Source: Pseudomonadota bacterium
GTDB taxonomy: Bacteria; Pseudomonadota; Alphaproteobacteria; Dongiales; Dongiaceae
Length of the DNA stretch: 64,000 bases
Direction of reading: 5' to 3'
Assembly (NCBI GenBank): GCA_016183985.1
Contig: JACPDN010000004.1
Span: forward strand, 124,001 to 188,000
Under the pieces are notes generated by a model, which was not told the DNA's origin, did not search any database, and saw only the letters and a program-made list of their open reading frames with translations. The translations under genes and the position numbers were made by a program. Positions 57,549 through 64,000 of the stretch are shown one piece after another; within the stretch, counting starts at the first letter, position 1; every line of letters starts with the position of its first letter.

Positions 57549-58567
57549 TATTCTTCATCCCCGCTGTTCTGCTTCAGGCCCTTATCTGTTTCTGGATTGC
57601 TGCCAGAGAGCAGCAGGCCCGGATTCTGACGGATGAGGCGGCTGAACTCGTTCATGTTGCGCGTGGTTCCATCAAGGTTGTGCGTGATGGAGTCGATATT
57701 CTGTGCGACCGCCCGCAGGATGTATTCGAGATCCGCCACCGATTTGTCGACGCCCTTGCGGTTGTCGGCGACCAGCGCCTTGATCTCGTCCGCGACATTG
57801 GTGATGCGCGAGCCCAGGGCCTTCAGATCGCGGCTGGCGACTTCGGCATTGGCGGTCGCGTTCTGGATATTGGCGAGCGAGCCGTCGATGGCGCCAATAT
57901 TCTTCTCAGAGAGGATGCGGTCGACCTTGCCCATCTCGACATTGATCTGGTCCGAGAAGTCCCGGACATTGGTCATGATCGTTGGCGTCTTCGAATTGAC
58001 TTCACTGGCGATCTCGTTGAGCGAACCCATCAACTTGCTCAGATTGGTCTCGGTCGTATTGCCGATGCGCTCGATGATCTCGCCGATGCGGGCGACCAGC
58101 GGTTTCAGCGAGGATTTGGAGAGATCGCCAATCTCGGCGGCAACCTGGGCCATCAGGCTGAACATGTCGGCCGCCGTGCCGCCGGCGATCTCGCCACCGG
58201 GTGCTATGGTTTCCTGCGTCTGGCCGCCGTTGATTTCGACGGTCTTGCCGGCAAGGAAGCTCGAAGCTGCGATGCGGGCGATAGAATCGGACGGGAATTT
58301 CCAACCCTGTTTCACCGCGACATGCAGGCGGAAGCGATACTTGCCGGCATCGTATTCCGGCGTGATCGCTTCGACCTGGCCGATCGGGAAGCCGGCAAAG
58401 CGCACGGCCGTGCCGTATTTCACGTCGGTCACATCATCGAGCACGATGGAATAATTGTCGGTGGGGCCGGTACGCCCGGCCAGCATGGACAGCATTACCA
58501 CCAGCGCCGCGATCATGGCTGCAACGAAGACGCCGACGGCGGTGTAGTTGAGAAAGTGATTACGCAT
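57548..58567 (-). CDS. mlaD: MlaD-like MCE-domain protein
   Basis: A 339-residue periplasmic lipid-binding protein with an N-terminal anchor (YTAVGVFVAAMIAALVVMLS). The MCE domain is about residues 35-115, with YSIVLDDVTDVKYGTAVRFA and GFPIGQVEAI. A long helical tail (from NTTETNLSKLMGSLNEIASE) follows, as in MCE proteins of the PqiB/YebT or longer Mla type. It forms hexameric rings that shuttle lipids. It is the third of four structural genes in the operon. Confidence 0.92.
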   Translation of the reverse strand: MRNHFLNYTAVGVFVAAMIAALVVMLSMLAGRTGPTDNYSIVLDDVTDVKYGTAVRFAGFPIGQVEAITPEYDAGKYRFRLHVAVKQGWKFPSDSIARIAASSFLAGKTVEINGGQTQETIAPGGEIAGGTAADMFSLMAQVAAEIGDLSKSSLKPLVARIGEIIERIGNTTETNLSKLMGSLNEIASEVNSKTPTIMTNVRDFSDQINVEMGKVDRILSEKNIGAIDGSLANIQNATANAEVASRDLKALGSRITNVADEIKALVADNRKGVDKSVADLEYILRAVAQNIDSITHNLDGTTRNMNEFSRLIRQNPGLLLSGSNPETDKGLKQNSGDEE

Positions 58568-58573
58568 CGTCTT

Positions 58574-59431
58574 TTAATCCCCCGCGAGGCGACGCAGATA
58601 TTCAGTTGGATCGATCTCGGCCTGTTCGGACCGACGGTGCAGCAGGTTCTGCACCCGCTCATTGGTCGAATTACGCACCGCATCGACGCGGTCGCAGGCC
58701 AGGATGCGGCCCTTGTCGAGAATGGTGATGCGGTCGGCGATCTTATAGGCGCTCTCGACATCGTGGCTTACCACCACGACGGAGATATCCATCGCATCGC
58801 GCAATTTGAGAATGAGATCGTCGAGCGCCGACGAGACAACAGGGTCGAGGCCCGAAGACGGCTCGTCGAGAAAGATCAGCTTGGGGTCCATGACGATGGC
58901 GCGCGCGATCGAGGCGCGCTTCATCATGCCGCCGGAAAGGTCGGAGGGCATCAGATGGCCAAAGCCGGAGAGGTTGCACACCTCGAGCTTCATATTGGCC
59001 ATGATGTCCATGGTGCGCTCTTCGAGGTCAGTGAGCTCGCGCAAGGGCAACTTCACGTTCTCGGAAACGGACATCGAGGAGAAGAGCGCGCCGAACTGGA
59101 AGGCCACGCCGATGCGGCGCTTCAATTCCAGCAGCTGCATGCGCGAAAGCGCACCCATATCCTTGCCCAGCAGCTTGATCTTGCCCGGGAGCGGCGGCAT
59201 CAGGCCGACGAGATGCCGCAAAAGCGTGGTCTTGCCGGAGCCAGACCCCCCCATGATCACCATGATCTCGCCTTCGCGCACATCGAGATTGATGTCGAAG
59301 AGCACTTGGCGCGTGCCAAAAGACCAGTCGAGACTGTCGACTTCGATCACCTTCCTGCGCGTCGCCAATTCCTCGGCGCTGGGGCGGTTGGCCTGATTGA
59401 CGGCTTCGGCTGTGAGGGCATCGTTCGTCAT
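58574..59431 (-). CDS. mlaF: MlaF-like MCE transporter ATP-binding protein
   Basis: A 285-residue ATPase. Walker A is GGSGSGKTTLLRHLVGLM near residue 61, the Q-loop GVAFQFGALFSSMSVSENVK, the signature LSGGMMKRASIARAIVMDPK, and Walker B LIFLDEPSSGLDPV. The wording AFQFGALFSSMSVSENV is typical of MlaF. It drives phospholipid movement through MlaE. It lies four bases after mlaE and six before mlaD. Confidence 0.94.
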   Translation of the reverse strand: MTNDALTAEAVNQANRPSAEELATRRKVIEVDSLDWSFGTRQVLFDINLDVREGEIMVIMGGSGSGKTTLLRHLVGLMPPLPGKIKLLGKDMGALSRMQLLELKRRIGVAFQFGALFSSMSVSENVKLPLRELTDLEERTMDIMANMKLEVCNLSGFGHLMPSDLSGGMMKRASIARAIVMDPKLIFLDEPSSGLDPVVSSALDDLILKLRDAMDISVVVVSHDVESAYKIADRITILDKGRILACDRVDAVRNSTNERVQNLLHRRSEQAEIDPTEYLRRLAGD

Positions 59432-59435
59432 GGTG

Positions 59436-60245
59436 TCACTTCGTCGTCATATAGGCGAAGATCATGTCGGCGACGACGATGAGCGTGATCGAAATGACGA
59501 CCGAGCGCGTCGTCACCTTGCCGACACCCTCCGCACCACCCTGGACCATCGAGCCGTTCACCACGCCAACCAAAGCGATGATGACGCCAAAGAGCGTCGC
59601 CTTGCCCAGGCCATGCCAGACGTCGCCGGTCTTCAGCACATCAATCGTGTCATTGAGATAGGCACCGAAGGATTGATGAAGCTGGGCCGAGACATAGAGG
59701 CCGGCTGCGAGGATGGACACCAGATTGGCCCACATGGCGAGGCACGGCATCATGAGGACGAGTGCGATCAGTACCGGCGACACCAGGAAACGCACCGGGT
59801 TGATGCCCATCACCTGCAGCGCGTCGACTTCCTGATTGATGCTCATGGTGGCAAGACGGGCAGCGATCGCGGAACCGGAACGCCCGGCAATCAGGATACC
59901 CATGATCATGGGGCTGAATTCACGCACCACTGACAGCGCGATGCCAATATAGGCGTATTGCTCGGCGCCGAAGAGGCCAAGGCTGTAAAGACTCTGGATG
60001 GCCAGCATCAGGCCGATGGTAGCGGCGAGCAGCGTCGCGATCGGCAGAGCGGTGACACCGAACTGCATCATCGAGGCGAAAGCGGAGGTGATACGCACTG
60101 GCTGCCGATAGCGCCAGCCGGTCAGCGTCCAATAGATCGCCTCGAAGAAGATCGCGGCGGCATAGCCCATCTCGTCGAGGCCGGCGACAGTGCGTCGGCC
60201 GATGCCCTCGAAGATCTTGCCGGGAAGCTTGAGCGGGTTCGCCAT
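59436..60245 (-). CDS. mlaE: MlaE-like MCE transporter permease
   Basis: A 269-residue inner-membrane permease. It has IYWTLTGWRYRQPVRITSAF near residue 35, GVTALPIATLLAATIGLMLA, AGRSGSAIAARLATMSINQE and a C-terminal helix after GAEGVGKVTTRSVVISITLI. EVDALQVMGINPVRFLVSPV is the MlaE signature. The ATG at 60245 is used; a TTG two codons upstream is a formal alternative. The STAS gene ends 15 bases upstream. Confidence 0.94.
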   Translation of the reverse strand: MANPLKLPGKIFEGIGRRTVAGLDEMGYAAAIFFEAIYWTLTGWRYRQPVRITSAFASMMQFGVTALPIATLLAATIGLMLAIQSLYSLGLFGAEQYAYIGIALSVVREFSPMIMGILIAGRSGSAIAARLATMSINQEVDALQVMGINPVRFLVSPVLIALVLMMPCLAMWANLVSILAAGLYVSAQLHQSFGAYLNDTIDVLKTGDVWHGLGKATLFGVIIALVGVVNGSMVQGGAEGVGKVTTRSVVISITLIVVADMIFAYMTTK

Positions 60246-60260
60246 GACCAAATGCCGCTG

Positions 60261-60596
60261 TCAGGGCTGCGCCGCCAAAGCGGCGGCGACATCGGCATGG
60301 ATGGTGAAGACCTTGTCGAGGCGTGCAAGCTCCAGCACGCGCCGGGCGCGAATGCTGACCGAGACGAGGGAGAGCTCGTTCTTCTGCTTGCGCGCGACCT
60401 GCAGGCCCTCGACCAGGCTGGCGATGCCAGAGGAATCGATATAGGTGACGGCCGAGAGGTCGATCAGCAGGTCTTTCTTCTGCTTCAGGTTGGCAAGCAG
60501 CGCCTTCCTGACCTCGCCGGCGTTTTCCAGATCAATGTCGCCCTCAAGGGCGATCACGATCTTGCCCTGCTCTTCCTTAACGCTGGATACGGACAT
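60261..60596 (-). CDS. STAS-domain protein (anti-sigma-factor-antagonist or MlaB type)
   Basis: A 111-residue single STAS domain. Its core, VIALEGDIDLENAGEVRKAL, then LIDLSAVTYIDSSGIASLVE, holds the Ser of the phospho-switch in DSSG. In Mla systems MlaB is a STAS protein that binds MlaF. In partner-switch systems the same fold is phosphorylated by an HATPase kinase and dephosphorylated by a PP2C phosphatase. Here it is encoded between such a phosphatase/kinase fusion and mlaE. Either or both roles are open. Confidence 0.9.
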   Translation of the reverse strand: MSVSSVKEEQGKIVIALEGDIDLENAGEVRKALLANLKQKKDLLIDLSAVTYIDSSGIASLVEGLQVARKQKNELSLVSVSIRARRVLELARLDKVFTIHADVAAALAAQP

Positions 60597-60599
60597 CCC

Positions 60600-62396
60600 C
60601 TAATTCCCACCCTTGTTGTCCGCCTCGTCGCGATCCGACTGGTCGCTTTCCGCGGGGCGGCGTCGTTTGACAAGTTCCAACAGGTTCCCCTCCCCGTCCG
60701 GTAGGGGGATGAAGCTGGCATCGTCCATGATGGCCCGGATGAAATGCGTCCCCAATCCACCGGGTCTTAGCTCGTCAAGCGGCCTTGGTTCTATCTTACC
60801 GGTATCGATCTTGGGTGCAAAATCGCGCAGGCGGAGCATGATTCCGTCCGGTAGACGATGCACCGCCAGTGTGATTTCGCCCTTGGACTGGCCGCCATAG
60901 GCGTGAACCATGATGTTTTCGATGGCTTCCCCGGCCGCCAGGACCAGATCCTGGATCTCGTCCTCGCCGAAACGGCAGGCCTTGGCCGCCGCTTCCAGAG
61001 CCGGGCGCATCAGCTTCAAGCGGCTGGGATCGGCCGGGAAAGAGAGGCCGAACAGGAAATCACCCTCCGGTGGCACTGCCATTTCGGAAGGGTGCTCCCG
61101 CTGCCAGGCCTTGCCGGCGGATTGGTCGTCGATGGCGAGAAGGGTCAGGTCGTCCTTGGCCTGCCAGCCACCCTGGTCGAGCTCGGCGAGAACCATGTTG
61201 AGGCGCTGCCGAAGCGGCCCGTGATGGGCATATTCGAGGAGCTGGTTGAGCCCCTCGACGCCCAGTTCTTCTTCGCCATAGCGGAATTCCGTCAAGCCAT
61301 CCGAGAAGGCGACGAACAGGCCGCCTTTGAGATTGAGCTCGTGATCGACGAAATGCGTGTCCTTGAGGATGCCCAAGGGCGGGGCATCCGGCATAACCGT
61401 TTCGTAAAGATGATCGGGGAATTTGATCAGCGGCGGCAGATGCCCGGCATTGGCAAAACGCAGCAGCCCCGTCGCCGGCTCGTAAAGGCCGGCCACCATG
61501 GTCACGAACATGCCGCGGCTGGTCGTCTCGCAGATCTCGCGGTTGAGGATCGAGAGAAGTCGCGCCGGATCGCGGATGGTCTTGCCGAGGCAGCGGAAGA
61601 GGCTGGCGGTCTTGGCCATCAGCAGCGCCGCGTTCATACCCTTGCCGGAGACGTCGCCGAGTGCAAAGGCGATCGTGCCGTCGGGCAGTTCGAAATAGTC
61701 ATAGAAATCGCCGGAAACCTCGCGGATCGGGCGATTAATGCCGCAGATCGGCAGATCGTCATCCTCGGCAGGCAGGAGGCTGCGCTGGATTTCCGAGGCC
61801 AGCTCCAACTCGCGCTTGATGCGCTCCTGCTCCAATAGCTGATCGGCGAGGCGCGCATTGGAAATGGCGAGCGCTGCGGCATTCGCCATCACCTGCAGCA
61901 TGTTGGCGTCCTGCCCATGCTCGCCGTCGAAGGGTTTGCCAGAGCGCTTGTTGAGCACCTGTACTGCGCCAATAAGCTTGTCGCCGACGCGCATCGGCGC
62001 GCACAGGATCGAACGCGTGACGAAGCCCGATTTCTCGTCCGCCGCCTTGAAGAAGTTCTTGTCCTCATAGGCGTTCTCGACGACGACCAGGCGATCCTCG
62101 GCGACGACGCGGCCGACGATGCCCTGGCCGGTCGGCACCTGCAGGCCGTCGATCCTGACCGGCCCGACACTGGCGCGGCAGACCAGGGTCGTGTCGGAAT
62201 CGTCGAGCAGGAAGAGCGATCCCGCCTCGGTTTCGAGAAGCTGGATGACGTTGCCCAGGGCCTGGCCGACCGTCGCATCGACATTGAGCGAGGCGGCAAA
62301 GGAGCGCGCGAGACTGGCGGCGAGATTGAGCGCGCCGCTATCTGAATCGGTTCCCGAATCGGTCGTCCCGGGCTTATCTGCGGTGTTGCCGCTCAT
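60600..62396 (-). CDS. GAF-PP2C (RsbU/SpoIIE)-HATPase fusion protein
   Basis: A 598-residue cytoplasmic switch protein. A GAF domain spans about residues 45-190 (LNVDATVGQALGNVIQLLET, then GFVTRSILCAPMRVGDKLIG). The PP2C-type phosphatase spans about 210-420 (PIREVSGDFYDYFELPDGTI, DVSGKGMNAALLMAKTASLF, DGLTEF), with metal-binding Asp residues kept. A C-terminal anti-sigma-type HATPase spans about 455-580 (LAAGEAIENIMVHAYGGQSK, GLGTHFIRAIMDD). One protein could thus both dephosphorylate and phosphorylate a STAS partner. The STAS gene follows after three bases. Confidence 0.92.
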   Translation of the reverse strand: MSGNTADKPGTTDSGTDSDSGALNLAASLARSFAASLNVDATVGQALGNVIQLLETEAGSLFLLDDSDTTLVCRASVGPVRIDGLQVPTGQGIVGRVVAEDRLVVVENAYEDKNFFKAADEKSGFVTRSILCAPMRVGDKLIGAVQVLNKRSGKPFDGEHGQDANMLQVMANAAALAISNARLADQLLEQERIKRELELASEIQRSLLPAEDDDLPICGINRPIREVSGDFYDYFELPDGTIAFALGDVSGKGMNAALLMAKTASLFRCLGKTIRDPARLLSILNREICETTSRGMFVTMVAGLYEPATGLLRFANAGHLPPLIKFPDHLYETVMPDAPPLGILKDTHFVDHELNLKGGLFVAFSDGLTEFRYGEEELGVEGLNQLLEYAHHGPLRQRLNMVLAELDQGGWQAKDDLTLLAIDDQSAGKAWQREHPSEMAVPPEGDFLFGLSFPADPSRLKLMRPALEAAAKACRFGEDEIQDLVLAAGEAIENIMVHAYGGQSKGEITLAVHRLPDGIMLRLRDFAPKIDTGKIEPRPLDELRPGGLGTHFIRAIMDDASFIPLPDGEGNLLELVKRRRPAESDQSDRDEADNKGGN

Positions 62397-62550
62397 CTGC
62401 GGGTGGTCTCGAAATCCGGCTGCTGGGCCATGGGAATCATGAATATGCCTGTTTTTCGCGTGGCCGGCACTCTAGCCCGCGTGCTTTGACGGCAGCAACA
62501 GCGGCTCTTGCGCAAAGTGGCCGGGATGAGAGGGCCGTCACAGTCAGGCC

Positions 62551-62604
62551 GATACTTTTCCCCGGTGCTTTTGCCCAGTGCCTTTCCCCAGTGCTTTTCC
62601 TCGG
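62551..62604. repeat. Four tandem 13-14-bp repeats between divergent regulators
   Basis: Consecutive units GATACTTTTCCCCG, GTGCTTTTGCCCA, GTGCCTTTCCCCA and GTGCTTTTCCTCG make up an imperfect tandem repeat. It lies about 85 bases before the LuxR-type gene, within the divergent promoter region. It could be a set of regulator sites or a slippage tract. Confidence 0.7.
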
Positions 62605-62688
62605 CCCTGCCAGATGTGTATGCTGTGACCGAACGGCGCCGCCAGAGTGCCAGTTTAAGAAGCTGACTGTTCAGGGGGAAGCGACGGC

Positions 62689-63414
62689 ATGGCAGCCAAG
62701 GACCATGGCCAAGGAGACATTAGCGGGGGATCAGGTGTCGAGGCCACGGGCCTCGCCTTCGTGGTGGCCGACGACCACCCTATGGTGCGAGATGCCTTGG
62801 CAGCAGCCCTGAAAGGGGCGTTTCCGGACGCCAAAATCGGCTTTGCCGGCAGCCTTTCGGAGACCCAATCGGCGATCGACGCCACCCCTGAAACCGACCT
62901 TGTGGTGCTCGACCTCGACATGCCTGGGATGCTGGGCCTTTCGGGGCTTGCGGCTTTGCGTGCCCAGCACCCCTCCCTGCCGATCGCCATCGTCTCGGCA
63001 ACGACCAATTCGGCGGCCATGCGCCAGGCGATCGAAATGGGGGCAGCCGGTTTTATTCCCAAACTGGCGGCGGCGGATCGCTTTCTGGATGCCGTGCGGA
63101 TGATTCTGGCCGGTGCCGTGGCCCTGCCCGATGAGGCGCGGGATGATGCGCTGGCCAGCCGCGACCGCGATCTTGCGCAGCGGGCGGCACAGCTGACGCC
63201 GCAGCAGCACCGCGTGTTGTCGCTGCTCGCCGAAGGAATGCCGAACAAGCTCATCGCCTATGAAATGCAGATCAGCGAGCCCACGGTGAAGGCGCATGTG
63301 ACCGAGATATTGCGCAAACTTGGCGTTACCTCACGCACCCAGGCGGTCATCCTGGCGCAGCGCCTGTCGCTCGACCCGGTGACGAAGCCGCTGCCGGCCG
63401 CCAGCGACGAATAG
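62689..63414 (+). CDS. LuxR/NarL-type response regulator
   Basis: A 241-residue protein. The receiver domain starts FVVADDHPMVRDALAAAL and has its phospho-acceptor Asp in LVVLDLDMPGM near residue 73, with a conserved Lys in GFIPKLAAAD. The output helix-turn-helix is LTPQQHRVLSLLAEGMPNKL, IAYEMQISEPTVKAHVTEIL. It binds DNA on phosphorylation by an unknown kinase. It is divergent from the GAF-PP2C-HATPase gene. Confidence 0.94.
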   Translation: MAAKDHGQGDISGGSGVEATGLAFVVADDHPMVRDALAAALKGAFPDAKIGFAGSLSETQSAIDATPETDLVVLDLDMPGMLGLSGLAALRAQHPSLPIAIVSATTNSAAMRQAIEMGAAGFIPKLAAADRFLDAVRMILAGAVALPDEARDDALASRDRDLAQRAAQLTPQQHRVLSLLAEGMPNKLIAYEMQISEPTVKAHVTEILRKLGVTSRTQAVILAQRLSLDPVTKPLPAASDE

Positions 63415-63417
63415 GCC

Positions 63418-63870
63418 CTATTCGGCCGCTGCGGCCATATTGGCGCGGATGGCATTGAGCCGCTCGCGCAGGGCGATGATCGCGTCCAACGGTTCACCGA
63501 TCACCTCACCAAGGCGCTTCGGAATCCCTTCCGCCTTCGCGCGCAGGGCCCGGCCGGCATCGGTCAATGATATGCGCACCTGTCTTTCGTCGCCGGAATC
63601 GCGGGAGCGGGTGATAATCCCGGTGCCATCCAGCCGTTTCAGCAGGGGGGTGAGAGTCCCGGAATCGAGTTGCAGCTTGGCACCGATCTCCTTCACCGTG
63701 ACCCCATCCTCCTCCCACAGCACCAGCATGACGAGATATTGCGGGTAAGTGAGGCCCAGCGGTTCCAGCAGCGGCTTATAGGCCCGGGTAAAAGTGTGGC
63801 TGGTCGAATAGAGGGCGAAGCAGAGCTGCTGCGACAGCTTCAGCATATCGATGTCATGGCCTTGCTTCAT
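63418..63870 (-). CDS. ohrR: MarR-family organic hydroperoxide sensor, OhrR type
   Basis: A 150-residue MarR repressor. The peroxide-sensing Cys is Cys17 in LSQQLCFALYSTSHTFTRAY, a stretch diagnostic of OhrR. No other Cys is present, so it is the one-Cys type. The winged helix reads VKEIGAKLQLDSGTLTPLLK, then RLDGTGIITRSRDSGDERQV. The gene is three bases from the stop of the LuxR-type gene, in convergent orientation. Two palindromes lie just upstream at the window edge, where a divergent ohr gene would usually be. The ohr gene at 12.4 kb is far away. Confidence 0.94.
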   Translation of the reverse strand: MKQGHDIDMLKLSQQLCFALYSTSHTFTRAYKPLLEPLGLTYPQYLVMLVLWEEDGVTVKEIGAKLQLDSGTLTPLLKRLDGTGIITRSRDSGDERQVRISLTDAGRALRAKAEGIPKRLGEVIGEPLDAIIALRERLNAIRANMAAAAE

Positions 63871-63931
63871 GGTGGAACCTCAAGGAATGCGTCTTTCTTA
63901 ATGTAAGTCCCTACGCGGCAATCGGGAATAG

Positions 63932-63995
63932 CTTGTGTGCAATTAAATTGCACAAGCCAGCCATGCAGATCGCGCATGCAAAATTAAATTGTGCA
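63932..63995. promoter_or_regulatory. Two OhrR-type operators upstream of ohrR
   Basis: Site 1 (63932-63956) is the near-perfect palindrome CTTGTGTGCAATT/AAATTGCACAAG. Site 2 (63977-63995) is TGCAAAATTAAATTGTGCA. Both carry the AATTAAATT core flanked by TGCA. Such sites bind OhrR and control the ohrR promoter and usually a divergent ohr. Confidence 0.7.
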
Positions 63996-64000
63996 CAATC

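Overview
The window looks like chromosomal DNA of a GC-rich alphaproteobacterium, most likely in or near Rhodospirillales. The gene order rpsT, rhodanese, dnaA, dnaN, recF, gyrB, the neighbouring dapF-mtaB-ftsY block, a DUF1127 protein, an EamA transporter, a cyclophilin and an MCE lipid transporter all fit. GANTC sites and GTCATCCCCGG-type palindromic elements fit as well. The genus cannot be fixed from the sequence alone.

Region 1 (1-7.9 kb) holds a RutR-like TetR regulator with an NAD(P)H oxidoreductase cut by the window edge. Next to it is a tight minus-strand sugar operon: substrate-binding protein, permease, ATPase, aldose-epimerase-like protein, LacI regulator and an AGE-family isomerase. 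An 80-bp palindromic element sits in frame inside the aldose-epimerase-like gene.

Region 2 (8-30.5 kb) is a pyrimidine salvage and degradation region in several blocks. It has preT-preA (uracil to dihydrouracil), a BMP-type nucleoside ABC transporter with cytosine deaminase codA, an N-carbamoyl-beta-alanine-type amidohydrolase and a second ABC transporter with an NMT1/THI5-like binding protein. The middle enzyme, dihydropyrimidinase, is not in the window. The blocks are separated by a BrnT/BrnA toxin-antitoxin module, a decayed MT-A70 methyltransferase fragment, ohr, a MASE1 histidine kinase and a 1205-residue RTX protein. The RTX protein is built from three 972-bp units.

Region 3 (30.5-36 kb) has a possible peptidoglycan-amidase effector/immunity pair whose expected catalytic Cys is Arg, then purE-purK, a diguanylate cyclase and an Asp/Glu-racemase-like protein. 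Region 4 (36-48.3 kb) is the replication cluster, a candidate origin region with clustered GANTC sites, rpsT, dapF, mtaB and ftsY.

Region 5 (48.3-64 kb) carries a 5TMR-PAS-GGDEF protein, Cu/Zn superoxide dismutase, CreA, an EamA transporter and three unrecognised single-pass proteins, two of which share an N-terminal motif. After a cyclophilin comes an operon that joins a GAF-PP2C-HATPase switch protein and a STAS protein to an Mla-type lipid transporter. A LuxR-type response regulator and a one-Cys OhrR, with palindromic operators at the right edge, close the window.

The observations most worth following are the BrnA antitoxin with a chemoreceptor-tip-like tail, the partner-switch/MCE operon, the RTX super-repeats, the Cys-to-Arg effector, the in-frame palindromic insertion and the GANTC cluster upstream of dnaA.
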